Assembly (NCBI RefSeq): GCF_004000255.1
Contig: NZ_RCIQ01000003.1
Location: 118,389 to 182,388, forward strand
From: Nioella ostreopsis
GTDB taxonomy: Bacteria; Pseudomonadota; Alphaproteobacteria; Rhodobacterales; Rhodobacteraceae
DNA length: 64,000 nucleotides
Direction of reading: 5' to 3'
The notes under the pieces were generated by a model. The model had not been told where the DNA came from. It searched no databases and was given only the letters and a program-made list of their open reading frames with translations. The position numbers and the translations under genes were made by a program. Below are positions 7,232 through 16,235 of this stretch, piece by piece. Position 1 is the stretch's first letter. Every line of letters starts with the position of its first letter.

Positions 7232-8726
7232 GGCGGCGCTGATCACGGCGGTACTGGCAGGCCCGGTTGCCGCACAGGAGGCGGTGGAGCAAACCGCCCC
7301 GCCGGAATGGCTGTCGGAAACGCTTCTCAGCCCGCATGGCAACATCGCCACCTCCGCGACACCGGCGGAAATCACGGTCATGCCGATTGGCGCGGTCAAC
7401 CTCGACGCGGTCGGGCTGCTCTCTCCGAATCAGACCGGACTGCCCGCCGACCTCTGGGCCGGGTCTGAGTCCGCGACCCTGGCCAACCTCTTCCGCGCTC
7501 AGACCGATCTGGCGCTGCCCTCGATCCAGCGCTTCACCACCATGCTGGCCCTGGCCGAGTTGAACCCGCCCCCCGACAGCACGGCCGAGGCAGAGCTGTT
7601 TCTCGCCCGTCTCGACATGCTGCTGTCACGGGGCGCAATCGACGCCGCCCGCGCGATGATGGAGCGTGCGGGCCCAAGCGCGCCGCAGGTCTTTCGTCGC
7701 TGGTTCGACGTGACCCTGCTGACCGATCAGCCCGATCGCGCCTGCGCCACCATGCGCGCCAACCCCGATATCGCTCCCTCCTTCCCGGCGCGCATTTTCT
7801 GCCTGGCCCGCAATGGCGACTGGTCTGCCGCGGCGCTGACCCTTGGCACCGGCGAAGCGCTCGGCTTCATCGACGCGGCAGAAGGGGAGCTTATTGCCCG
7901 TTTCCTCGACCCGGAGCTCTTTGAAGGCGAGCCTCCCCTGCCGCTCGACCTCGCGCCCTCGCCCCTGCACTACGTGATGCGGGTGGCAATCGGGGAACGC
8001 CCCGGTGCCGATCAACTCCCCCTGCCCTTCGCCCATGCGGATATGGCCGATGTGGCGGGCTGGCGGGCGCAGCTCGATGCCGCTGAACGGCTGGCCCGGG
8101 CGGGGGCGATCACCCCCGATCAATGGCAGCTGATCGCCACCAGCCGCGTGCCCTCGGCCTCTGGCGGGGTTTGGGACCGGATCGACGCCTTGCAGGAATT
8201 CGACGTGGCCCTGCTGGCGCAAGATCCCGCCTCGGTGGCCGAACGGCTGCCCGAGGCCTGGGCCGCCATGCAGGAGGCGCATCTGGAAGTGCCCTTTGCA
8301 GAGCTTTATGCCCAGAGGCTGCTGCGCCTGCCGCTGACCGACGACAGCGCCATGTTGGCGCGCCGGGTGGCCCTGCTGTCCGGGGATTACGAAAGCGTGG
8401 CGCAAATGGCCGTGCCGCAATCGCCCGGCGAACGGTTTCTCTTCGCGGTGGCCCGTGGCCAATCTGCGCCGCCTGCCCCCGCCGGCTCCCTTCCTCGGCT
8501 GATCGCCGACGTCTTTTCCTCAAACGAAGTACCGGAGCGCTATGCCCGGATGGTGGCAGAAGAGCGCATCGGAGAAGCGCTGCTGCGCGCCTCGCTGGTG
8601 CTTGGCGACGGGTCGGGCGACCTCGACGACATGCAGGACGCCCTGTCACTGTTCCGCGCCCTGGGATTGGAAACCGTGGCGCGGCGCACAGCGCTGGAAT
8701 TGCTGATCCTGGAACGTCGGGGATGA
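7221..8726 (+). CDS. Secreted protein of unknown function between aroK and xerD
   Basis: This 501-residue protein starts with a signal peptide (MWTRAALITAVLAGPVAAQ), so it should be periplasmic. The rest is rich in alanine, leucine and arginine with many helix-forming segments, for example AEAELFLARLDMLLSRGAID and LFRAQTDLALPSIQRFTTML, suggesting a helical-repeat (TPR-like) solenoid. I see no catalytic motif. It overlaps the small membrane protein at its 5' end and xerD at its 3' end (ATGA), so it belongs to one operon with both. Its function is unknown. Confidence 0.8.
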   Translation: MWTRAALITAVLAGPVAAQEAVEQTAPPEWLSETLLSPHGNIATSATPAEITVMPIGAVNLDAVGLLSPNQTGLPADLWAGSESATLANLFRAQTDLALPSIQRFTTMLALAELNPPPDSTAEAELFLARLDMLLSRGAIDAARAMMERAGPSAPQVFRRWFDVTLLTDQPDRACATMRANPDIAPSFPARIFCLARNGDWSAAALTLGTGEALGFIDAAEGELIARFLDPELFEGEPPLPLDLAPSPLHYVMRVAIGERPGADQLPLPFAHADMADVAGWRAQLDAAERLARAGAITPDQWQLIATSRVPSASGGVWDRIDALQEFDVALLAQDPASVAERLPEAWAAMQEAHLEVPFAELYAQRLLRLPLTDDSAMLARRVALLSGDYESVAQMAVPQSPGERFLFAVARGQSAPPAPAGSLPRLIADVFSSNEVPERYARMVAEERIGEALLRASLVLGDGSGDLDDMQDALSLFRALGLETVARRTALELLILERRG

Positions 8727-9649
8727 CCGCCGCCTGGATTTCGCCGTTTCTGGAAGCGCAGGCCGCTGAGCTGAACGCAGCCGAGAACACCCTGCTGGCC
8801 TATGGGCGCGACCTGAGAGATGCCTGCGACTGGCTGGCCGCACGCGGGATTGGCTTTGACACTGCCACGCGGGCCGATCTGGAGGCCTATCTGATCGCGC
8901 TCGATGCAGAAGGACTGGCCCGATCCACCCGCGCAAGGCGGTTGTCGTCGATCAAGCAGATCTATCGGTTTGCCTATGAGGACGGGTTGCGGACCGACAA
9001 CCCGGCGCTTCAGATCAAGGGACCGGGGCGCGACAAGGCACTGCCAAAGACCCTGACGATGGAAGAAGTCGATCGCCTGCTTGCCGCCGCCGAAACCCAT
9101 GGCCGCAGCGCGGGCGACCGGCTGCGCAACACCTGCCTGATGCAGCTGCTCTACGCCACCGGCATGCGGGTCAGCGAACTTGTGGGCCTGCCCGTTTCCG
9201 CCGCACGTGGCGATCCGCAAGTGTTGCTGATCCGGGGCAAGGGCGGCAAGGAACGCATGGTGCCGCTGTCCCCCCCCGCGCGCGCGGCGCTGGCGGCGTG
9301 GCTGGTGCATCGAGACGAGGCAGAGGATCTGGCGCGCATTGAAAAAGGCACGGCGCCTTCCCGCTTCCTCTTCCCCTCCCATGGCAAGGCCGGGCACCTG
9401 ACCCGCGTCAGGTTTTTCACGCTTATCAAGGAGTTGGCCGTGACAGGTGGGGTATCCCCCGAAACCGTCACCCCCCATACCCTGCGCCATGCTTTCGCAA
9501 CCCACCTGTTGCAGAACGGTGCCGATCTGCGGTCCATCCAGACGCTGCTTGGCCATGCAGATATCGCCACGACCGAGATCTATACCCATGTGCTGGATGA
9601 ACGGCTGAAGGCGCTGGTACTGGAAAAACACCCCTTGGCAAAATCCTGA
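8723..9649 (+). CDS. xerD: Site-specific tyrosine recombinase
   Basis: This 308-residue protein is a XerC/D-type tyrosine recombinase, most likely XerD, which resolves chromosome dimers at dif. An N-terminal SAM-like core-binding domain (AAENTLLAYGRDLRD) is followed by the catalytic domain. The catalytic residues are visible: Arg in ATGMRVSEL, Lys in RGKGGKERMV, His-x-x-Arg in TPHTLRHAFATHLL, His in LLGHADIATTEIYTHV, and the nucleophilic Tyr in that last motif. The start ATG overlaps the previous stop as ATGA. It could in principle be XerC, but the aroK neighbourhood favours XerD. I do not see integron or phage features around it. Confidence 0.9.
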   Translation: MTAAWISPFLEAQAAELNAAENTLLAYGRDLRDACDWLAARGIGFDTATRADLEAYLIALDAEGLARSTRARRLSSIKQIYRFAYEDGLRTDNPALQIKGPGRDKALPKTLTMEEVDRLLAAAETHGRSAGDRLRNTCLMQLLYATGMRVSELVGLPVSAARGDPQVLLIRGKGGKERMVPLSPPARAALAAWLVHRDEAEDLARIEKGTAPSRFLFPSHGKAGHLTRVRFFTLIKELAVTGGVSPETVTPHTLRHAFATHLLQNGADLRSIQTLLGHADIATTEIYTHVLDERLKALVLEKHPLAKS

Positions 9650-9720
9650 TTTCTCACGGGTTTCGCCCCGAACAGGCCGTATTCCCGGATTAGACCTGCG
9701 CGGAACGACAAAGGGCAGAG

Positions 9721-11295
9721 ATGCAGGCACAGCTTTCCGATATCCGGGACACCCACTGGGACGCGATCGTGATTGGCACGGGCGTTGGCGGCGGCGTGGC
9801 CGGGCGCGCGCTGGCAGAGGCCGGGATGAAGGTGCTGTTCCTCGAAAAGGGCCGTGCCGGTTTCCGGTCCGAAGAAACCGCGATTGATCTTGTCATGGGC
9901 GATCCGGTCGCGCGAGCGATCCGGGGCTTCTGGCCGGACCCGATCACAGCCGATCTGGACGGTCGGCGGCAGGAATTGCTTCCCCCCCTCGGCTGTGGGG
10001 TCGGCGGATCCTCGGTCTTCTATGCCGCAACGCTGGAACGCCCCGAACCGCATGATCTGGACGACCTGCCGGACCGTCCCCACCCAACCGGCGGCTGGCC
10101 AGTGGGGTTCGCGGCCATGCGGCCATGGTTCGACGCCGCCCAAACCATGTTCCACATTCATGGGGAGCCTGACCCGCTGTCCTCCGTGCCAAGCCCCGCC
10201 GTTGCCGCGCCCCACCCGGCTGCCCCGGGCGATGCGATGATCATGGACCGGCTGCGCGGCAATGGCCTGCACCCCTACCGGTTGCACACGGCGGTGAAGC
10301 GGCTGGACGGGTGCCGTGACTGCCTTGGCCACAAATGTCCGCGCGCCTGCAAGATGGATGGGCGCTCTGCCGGTGTCGAACCGGCCCTTGCCACCGGGAA
10401 TGCCGCGTTGCTGACGGGCTGCGAGGTGACGCGTCTGACCCGGAACGATGATCATTCGGTCAGTGTCGAAATGTGCTCGAATGGCATGTCTGAAACCCTG
10501 TCTGCTCGCCATGTCGTCCTGGCCGCTGGCGCCTTGACCTCTCCCCGGCTTCTGTTGGCGTCACACAGCGAGCGGGACCCGACGGGCATCGGCAACGGCG
10601 CCGGTCTGGTCGGGCGTAACCTCATGTTCCACCTGAATGAAATCTTTGCGCTCTGGCCCGGTAAATCTGCGGGGTTCGCAGGGCCATCCAAATCCGTGGG
10701 CTTCCGCGATCTCTATTTTGCCAGGGGGCAGCGGCTTGGAATGGTGCAGGCCATGGGCATCGACGTGGGCTATGGCGAGATCGTGCATCACCTGCGCGGG
10801 CGCGTTGCCCGCAGTTGGCTGCGGCGGGTACCCGGCGCGATGGATTTCACCCGCATTCCGGCGGCAATCGGGGCCAAGGTTATGGGAACCGCCAAGGTCT
10901 TCGTTGGGTTGCTGGAGGATTTGCCCTATGCCGAAAATCGTGTGGTTCTAGATGCAGGTAATCCCGGCAGGATCACGCTGGAATACCGGGTGTCGAAGGA
11001 GCTCCTGGCGCGGCGCAAACTGTTTCGGCGACTGATCCGAACCTCCTTCAAAGGCACCCGCACCGCCTTTCTGACGCATGAGCCGGAACCGAATTTTGGC
11101 CATCCCTGCGGGACGTTACGGATGGGCGTTGATACTGGTGAATCGGTGGTGAACGCCGAGTGCCGCGTGCATGATGTGCCAAATCTCTGGGTCGTGGACG
11201 CCTCGGTCTTCCCGACCTCCATGGGCGTGAACCCGAGCCTGACCATCGCCGCGAATGCGTTGCGCGTGGCCGACAGGATAAAGGACAGCAAATGA
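9721..11295 (+). CDS. GMC-family FAD oxidoreductase with a four-cysteine motif
   Basis: This 524-residue flavoprotein belongs to the glucose-methanol-choline family, which oxidises alcohols or sugar hydroxyls. The FAD-binding site is AIVIGTGVGGGVAGRALAEA near residue 15, followed by a GCGVGGSS segment near residue 91. The C-terminal domain has FGHPCGTLRMG and WVVDASVFPTSMGVNPSLT, which carry family active-site residues. An internal CRDCLGHKCPRAC stretch has cysteines at 198, 201, 206 and 210 (C-x2-C-x4-C-x3-C). The gene overlaps the following SDR by 4 bp, so both probably act on the same substrate, possibly a nucleotide sugar or lipid-linked sugar in the polysaccharide pathway. The substrate cannot be read from sequence. 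Confidence 0.85.
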   Translation: MQAQLSDIRDTHWDAIVIGTGVGGGVAGRALAEAGMKVLFLEKGRAGFRSEETAIDLVMGDPVARAIRGFWPDPITADLDGRRQELLPPLGCGVGGSSVFYAATLERPEPHDLDDLPDRPHPTGGWPVGFAAMRPWFDAAQTMFHIHGEPDPLSSVPSPAVAAPHPAAPGDAMIMDRLRGNGLHPYRLHTAVKRLDGCRDCLGHKCPRACKMDGRSAGVEPALATGNAALLTGCEVTRLTRNDDHSVSVEMCSNGMSETLSARHVVLAAGALTSPRLLLASHSERDPTGIGNGAGLVGRNLMFHLNEIFALWPGKSAGFAGPSKSVGFRDLYFARGQRLGMVQAMGIDVGYGEIVHHLRGRVARSWLRRVPGAMDFTRIPAAIGAKVMGTAKVFVGLLEDLPYAENRVVLDAGNPGRITLEYRVSKELLARRKLFRRLIRTSFKGTRTAFLTHEPEPNFGHPCGTLRMGVDTGESVVNAECRVHDVPNLWVVDASVFPTSMGVNPSLTIAANALRVADRIKDSK

Positions 11296-12053
11296 CCGAT
11301 CTGACCCAAGGCATTGCAGTGGTGACCGGGGCTGGCGGCGGACTTGGCCAGGCGCTGGCGGTGGAACTGTCGCAGTCCATGACCGTAGTCGGCCTTGGCC
11401 GTGACGCGACCGCATTGGAGGACACCGCGCAACTGTCCTCTGAGGGCAGGTTTCACGGCATCGAAGCGGATGTTTCCAACTTTAACTCCACCTCGCAGGC
11501 ATTTGATAAAGCTCGGTTACATGGATCCATCACGCTTCTGATCAACAACGCGGCACAATACCCGCGCCGGGACTTCACCGAGGAAACGGCGGAAAGCTTC
11601 ATGGAAGTTGTCGCCACCAATCTGGGCGGCACGGTGACCTGCACCCGCGCGGCGCTGGCCGACATGCTGGACACCGGCTTTGGCCGCATAATGAATGTGG
11701 CCACCTTCGCCGACATCGCGCCGCTGCCTGCCTCCTCGGCCTATTCCGTCTCGAAGGGGGCCGCGCGCATCTTCACCCGTGCGCTGATTGCCGATATCTG
11801 CGACCGTTTCCCCGGCATCGTGGTCAATGACTGGATGCCGGGCATGTTGGCTACACGCATGGGCATCTCCGACGGCCTGCCTCCTGAGAAGGCCGCGAAA
11901 TGGGGGGCGCAACTGGCGCTCTGGCATGATCCCAGCCTGACCGGCACCACATGGGAGATGGACCGCGAGATACCACCGCCACGATCCCTCAAACGCCGCA
12001 TTGCCGACCGGGTGCTGATGAAACCCCACGTTGCCGCCCGCAGACTGGATTAA
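11292..12053 (+). CDS. Short-chain dehydrogenase/reductase
   Basis: This 253-residue protein has a classical Rossmann start (VVTGAGGGLGQALAVELS), the NNAA motif (LINNAAQYPRRDF) and a catalytic YSVSK. Where most SDRs have a serine before the tyrosine, this one reads NVATFADIAP, so threonine may take its place. It is translationally coupled to the GMC oxidoreductase (ATGA overlap), suggesting an oxidation-reduction pair that could epimerise a sugar hydroxyl by oxidising it and then reducing it. Its 3' end overlaps the convergent WecG/TagA glycosyltransferase by 4 bp. Confidence 0.85.
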   Translation: MTDLTQGIAVVTGAGGGLGQALAVELSQSMTVVGLGRDATALEDTAQLSSEGRFHGIEADVSNFNSTSQAFDKARLHGSITLLINNAAQYPRRDFTEETAESFMEVVATNLGGTVTCTRAALADMLDTGFGRIMNVATFADIAPLPASSAYSVSKGAARIFTRALIADICDRFPGIVVNDWMPGMLATRMGISDGLPPEKAAKWGAQLALWHDPSLTGTTWEMDREIPPPRSLKRRIADRVLMKPHVAARRLD

Positions 12054-12796
12054 CGCATCCGCCAGGAGCGCCACAGATGCCCCGGCAGGTCGCGAAACGC
12101 CGCGCCATAGCGCGCTGCCATCCGGCGCGGGCTGCCAAGCAACCGCCAAAGCCATTCCAGCGCCAACCGCCGCACCCAGGCAGGTGCACGGGTCTGCTGG
12201 CCCGACAAGAAGTCCAGCCCCGCGCCGATGGAGGCAAAGCCGATCTCCGGTGCGATCAGCCGCCCGCGCGCGGCGAGTATTTCCTGCTTGGGCGCGCCAA
12301 GGGCCAGAAAACACAGGCGAACCCCCGCCGCGCTCAACCCGCGCAAGATCTCATCCGCTGCCGGGCCCGCAGGATCGAACCCCATCGGCGGGGCCACCTT
12401 TGCCACGACCCGTAGGCCCGGCACCTGCGCCTCCAAGGCCTCAGCCGCCCCGGCGAGGCTCTCATCCGTGCTGCCCACCAGACCGAGCGGCATATCCATC
12501 TCGGCGGCGACCCGGCAGATTGGAAGGATCATGTCCGACCCCGGCAACAGCGCCACCGGCTGGCCCGCAAGGCGCGAACACCAGACGATCGGATTGCCAT
12601 CGGCCGTCACCAGATCCTGCGCATCATAGGCGGCACGAAACGGCCCCGGATGGCGCAGCTTGGTCAGGTGATCCAAGTTCAGCGTCGCCAGAGCAAAGCC
12701 CTCACCCGCCGCAAACCGGGTGCGCAGAGCACGCTCCAGCGCGGACCAGCCGTCGATAGTGACGGTCACGTCGTGATCACCTGCCCGGAATTTCAT
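12050..12796 (-). CDS. WecG/TagA/CpsF-family glycosyltransferase
   Basis: This 248-residue protein belongs to GT26 (WecG/TagA). These enzymes transfer a sugar such as N-acetylmannosamine(uronate) to a lipid-linked acceptor. Visible family segments are ATLNLDHLTKLR, then VTADGNPIVW with the catalytic aspartate, LPGSDMILPICR, and the later LCFLALGAPKQEILAA, which corresponds to the conserved GxPxQE motif. The ATG at 12794-12796 starts the recognisable domain; a 23-residue upstream extension is unsupported. It is divergent from the Gfo/Idh gene at 12923 and runs opposite to the rest of the polysaccharide genes. Confidence 0.88.
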   Translation of the reverse strand: MKFRAGDHDVTVTIDGWSALERALRTRFAAGEGFALATLNLDHLTKLRHPGPFRAAYDAQDLVTADGNPIVWCSRLAGQPVALLPGSDMILPICRVAAEMDMPLGLVGSTDESLAGAAEALEAQVPGLRVVAKVAPPMGFDPAGPAADEILRGLSAAGVRLCFLALGAPKQEILAARGRLIAPEIGFASIGAGLDFLSGQQTRAPAWVRRLALEWLWRLLGSPRRMAARYGAAFRDLPGHLWRSWRMR

Positions 12797-12922
12797 CGCT
12801 GTCCCCTGCTTTCGCGCCACACTGCCCCAATCGCCGCTTGCACAAAAGAGCACCCGGCAGGACAAACTGTTGCCATGCTTTTGGGGTTAAACGGGCGCCA
12901 AGACAATAAAAAGAGCAGGCAC

Positions 12923-14071
12923 ATGACCCAGACCCGACCGGCCAACGGCACCGCGCCGCAGGGCACGCATCGCGTGGCGCTGATCGGGTGTGGCTTTGTG
13001 GCCGATCTCTATATGCGCTCCTTCGCCAAGCACCCGGAGGTGCAGATTGTGGCCGTTCATGACCGTGATCCGCAGCGTCTCGCGGCGTTTTGCGCGCATT
13101 GGTCCCTGCCTGCCTGTGACAGCCTCGACGCGGCTTTCGAAACCACGCCGGACCTGATCCTGAACCTCACCAATCCGTCCTCACACGCCGATATCACTCG
13201 CGCTTGCCTCAGCGCCGGGCACCATGTCTTTAGCGAAAAGCCCATGGTGCTTGATATGGACGACGCCCGTTCGTTGCATGACCTGGCCCGCGACAAGGGC
13301 CTGCAACTGGGCAGCGCGCCGTCCTCTGTTCTGGGCGAGGCTGCGCAGACACTGGCCAAGGCGCTGCGCGACGGGGTCGCGGGCACGCCCCGGCTGATCT
13401 ATGCGGAACTGGATGACGGGTTTATCCCGCAAGCCCCGGTGGAGGGTTGGGTGAGTGCCTCCGGCGCGCCCTGGCCCTTCGCCGACGAATTCCACACCGG
13501 CTGCACATTGGAACATGCGGGCTATTACCTCAGCTGGCTGATTGCCTGCTTCGGGGCGGTGGACAAGGTCGTGACCGCCACTGCCGAGATCCTTCCCGAC
13601 AAGCGCGGCGTGACCGGCTGCGCCCCGGATCTTTCCGTTGCCACCCTGCATTTCGCGCAAGGCCCTGTGGCCCGGCTGACCTGTTCCATCACCGCCCCCC
13701 ATGACCACCGCCTGCGAGTTGTGGGTGACAAGGGCGTTCTGGAACTGGATCAGGCCTGGGACAATGCCGCGCCGGTCCGGTTCCGCAAACGGCTGCGCAT
13801 CCGGCGGCGTCTGATGGAAAGCCCGGTCGCGAAACGCCTGCGCCTGCGCGGGGCGACCCATCCGAAGGTGACCCGTGAAGGGGCCGCCGCGATGAATTTC
13901 GCACTCGGCCCCGTGGAAATGCTGAAGGCGATTGCCGCTGGCCGCCCCTCGCGCATTGCCGGCGGTTACGCACTGCACCTGACCGAGGTGACGCTGGCCT
14001 GCCAGACCGAGGGCGTGCACCGGATGACCACGCGCTGCGACAGGATGGAGCCGATGCCATGGGCGCGCTGA
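12923..14071 (+). CDS. Gfo/Idh/MocA-family oxidoreductase
   Basis: This 382-residue protein has an N-terminal NAD(P)-binding domain (VALIGCGFVADLYMRSFAKH) and the family's EKP motif (HVFSEKPMVLD), which carries the lysine used in catalysis. The C-terminal half is the GFO_IDH_MocA_C fold. Such enzymes oxidise or reduce sugars and nucleotide sugars. A start ATG at 12923 follows AGAGCAGGC; longer extensions cross into the divergent promoter. It overlaps the following epimerase gene by 13 bp. The same two activities occur fused in one protein at 17216-19297. Confidence 0.88.
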   Translation: MTQTRPANGTAPQGTHRVALIGCGFVADLYMRSFAKHPEVQIVAVHDRDPQRLAAFCAHWSLPACDSLDAAFETTPDLILNLTNPSSHADITRACLSAGHHVFSEKPMVLDMDDARSLHDLARDKGLQLGSAPSSVLGEAAQTLAKALRDGVAGTPRLIYAELDDGFIPQAPVEGWVSASGAPWPFADEFHTGCTLEHAGYYLSWLIACFGAVDKVVTATAEILPDKRGVTGCAPDLSVATLHFAQGPVARLTCSITAPHDHRLRVVGDKGVLELDQAWDNAAPVRFRKRLRIRRRLMESPVAKRLRLRGATHPKVTREGAAAMNFALGPVEMLKAIAAGRPSRIAGGYALHLTEVTLACQTEGVHRMTTRCDRMEPMPWAR

Positions 14072-15006
14072 GGGTCTTCATCACTGGATCGGGCAGCTAT
14101 GTGGGCCGGGCCGTTGCGGATTACGCCATGCGCGCAGGGTATGAGGTGGTTCTGCATTCGCGCTACGGGCACCGGGGCAACTGGCCAGACGTGCCGGAGG
14201 TCTTTCCGGTCGAAGGCCCGCTCGATGGCCCGGATATGCCGGGGCTGCTGACAGGCTGCGCGGCGCTGATCCATGTGGCGGGGCGGATGAGCGGGACCGA
14301 GGACGAGTTTCGCAAGGATGTGGTGGAGGACAGCGCCGCCCTGATGCGCGCAGCGGCCAAGGCCGGGGTGCCGCGCGTGGTGCTGGCCGGGTCCGTTTCT
14401 GTCTATGGCGCGGGCGAGCCCGGCGAGGTGATCACCGAAGACAGCCCGTTGGAGCCGCGCCCCGACCTGCGCGACGCCTATATGCGCGCCAAGCTTGCAC
14501 AAGAAAAGGTGATGCGAACCGAAGCTGACATGTCCGGGATCGGCTTGAGCATCCTCAGGCTCGGGGCGATCTGGGGGCCGGGTCGTTTGTGGACTGCACA
14601 TTTCGGACCCACCAAGGGCCCGGTCCTGATCCGCATCGGGCGTGACGGACAAGTGCCGCTCTGCGAGATCGACCGCGCGGGCGAGGCCTTGGTGTCTGCC
14701 GTGACGGCTGCGCCCTGCACCGTCAATGTGCTGGATGACGATCTGCCCGACCGGGTGCGGTTTCTCAATGCGCTGTCGGTCTCGGGCTGGCCGCGTGTGA
14801 TCCTGCCGGTTCACTGGCGACTGTTCGACCGGATTGCCGGGGATAACCCAAAGCGCCCCGGACTTCTGCGCCGACCAACGCTGCGCGCCCGCATGATGCC
14901 CATGGGTTGGGACGGCAGCCGCGCTGTCGCGGCGTTAAAGCTTCCCCCACAGCATGAATTCGAGGCACTGATGGCTGCCAATCTGATCGCGGGGGTGGGC
15001 CCATGA
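14059..15006 (+). CDS. NAD-dependent epimerase/dehydratase
   Basis: This 315-residue protein belongs to the extended SDR (nucleotide-sugar epimerase) family. It has a cofactor motif VFITGSGSYVGRAVADYA, slightly altered from GxxGxxG, and a catalytic YMRAK. A serine in VVLAGSVSVYGAGE precedes the tyrosine by the usual distance. The substrate is unknown. Its start lies within the Gfo/Idh gene and its stop overlaps the GT4 start (ATGA), so the series 12923-17203 is one tightly packed operon. Confidence 0.85.
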   Translation: MGALRVFITGSGSYVGRAVADYAMRAGYEVVLHSRYGHRGNWPDVPEVFPVEGPLDGPDMPGLLTGCAALIHVAGRMSGTEDEFRKDVVEDSAALMRAAAKAGVPRVVLAGSVSVYGAGEPGEVITEDSPLEPRPDLRDAYMRAKLAQEKVMRTEADMSGIGLSILRLGAIWGPGRLWTAHFGPTKGPVLIRIGRDGQVPLCEIDRAGEALVSAVTAAPCTVNVLDDDLPDRVRFLNALSVSGWPRVILPVHWRLFDRIAGDNPKRPGLLRRPTLRARMMPMGWDGSRAVAALKLPPQHEFEALMAANLIAGVGP

Positions 15007-16235
15007 AAATCGCCTACCTGACCGGGGAATACCCGCGCGCCACCGACACCTTCATTCAGCGCGAAGTCGCGGCACTGCGCGCGGAAGGGCTCGATGTGCT
15101 GACCTGTTCCGTCCGCCGCACCGGCGACGAACATCTGGTGGGCGAGGAACAGCGGCAGGAGGCCGCGCGCACCTTCCACGTCCTGCCCGCCGTGGCGAAC
15201 CCGTTGACCATGGCGCGGGCCGAACTGGCGATGCTGCCCCGGCTCGGGCGCTATTTTCGGGCGCTGGCGCTGGCCTGGCGGACCGCCCCCAAGGGGATCA
15301 AAGGTCGGCTCTACAACCTGATCTATTTCACCGAGGCCGTCGTTCTGGCCCATCACCTGCGCAAGAATGGCGTCCAGCATCTGCACAACCACATCGCCAA
15401 GTCGAGCTGCACCGTGGCGATGCTGGCTTCGGAACTGTCGGGCATTCCCTACAGTTTCACCCTACACGGCCCCGACATCTTCTTTGCCCCCGATCACTGG
15501 CGGCTGGATGAAAAGATCGCCCGCGCCCGCTTTGTCGCCTGTATCAGCGAATTCTGCCGGTCTCAGGCGATGTTCTTTTCGGATCAGGCTCACTGGGGCA
15601 AGCTCAAGATCGTCCATTGCGGGGTGGAGCCAGACCGCTACGTGACAGGCGAGCGCGATGGCAAAAAGCTCTTGTTCGTGGGCCGTTTGGCGGCGGTCAA
15701 GGGCGTGCCAGTGCTGTTGGAGGCGCTGGCCGAGGCGCGCCGCACACGGCCCGATCTGACACTGACCCTTGTGGGTGATGGCCCGGACCGCGCCGCGCTG
15801 GAAACGCAAGCCAGTGATTTGGACCTTGCCGGGGCCGTCACATTCGCGGGCTACAGATCCCAATCAGACGTAGCCGAATTGCTGGCCCGCCATGACGCGC
15901 TGATCCTACCCAGTTTCGCCGAGGGCGTTCCTGTGGTGCTGATGGAGGCCATGGCCGCGAAAATGCCGGTGATCGCGACGGCGGTCGGCGGCGTCTCGGA
16001 ACTGGTGGAAGATGGGACAAACGGCTATCTCGTCGCGCCGGGGGACGGGGCGGCACTGCGCGCCGCGATCCTTCGCGTGATGGAGGACTGCGCCCTGCGT
16101 CAGCGCATGGGCGACGCTGGACGCGCCAAGGTCGAAGCGCATTTCACCGCCACGACCGAGGCCGCGCGCCTGGCGCGCCTGATCCGCTCTGGCCCCGACC
16201 TGCCCCCCGAAAAACGGCCAGAGGTAACCCCATGA
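15003..16235 (+). CDS. Family 4 glycosyltransferase (GT-B fold)
   Basis: This 410-residue retaining glycosyltransferase starts with the N-terminal GT-B segment MKIAYLTGEYPRATDTFIQRE, typical of enzymes in polysaccharide loci. The donor-binding C-terminal domain reads LLFVGRLAAVKGVPVLLEAL, then LVGDGPDRAALE, and the E-x7-E motif SFAEGVPVVLMEAMAAKMP. The HNHIAKSS and YSFTLHGPDIFF segments are also seen in this subfamily. It overlaps its neighbours by 4 bp on both sides. The sugar transferred is unknown. Confidence 0.9.
   Translation: MKIAYLTGEYPRATDTFIQREVAALRAEGLDVLTCSVRRTGDEHLVGEEQRQEAARTFHVLPAVANPLTMARAELAMLPRLGRYFRALALAWRTAPKGIKGRLYNLIYFTEAVVLAHHLRKNGVQHLHNHIAKSSCTVAMLASELSGIPYSFTLHGPDIFFAPDHWRLDEKIARARFVACISEFCRSQAMFFSDQAHWGKLKIVHCGVEPDRYVTGERDGKKLLFVGRLAAVKGVPVLLEALAEARRTRPDLTLTLVGDGPDRAALETQASDLDLAGAVTFAGYRSQSDVAELLARHDALILPSFAEGVPVVLMEAMAAKMPVIATAVGGVSELVEDGTNGYLVAPGDGAALRAAILRVMEDCALRQRMGDAGRAKVEAHFTATTEAARLARLIRSGPDLPPEKRPEVTP

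Noticed and set aside
8723-9649. The tyrosine recombinase as part of an integron or phage
   Set aside because: It matches XerD with housekeeping neighbours; no attachment site, gene cassettes or phage genes flank it.
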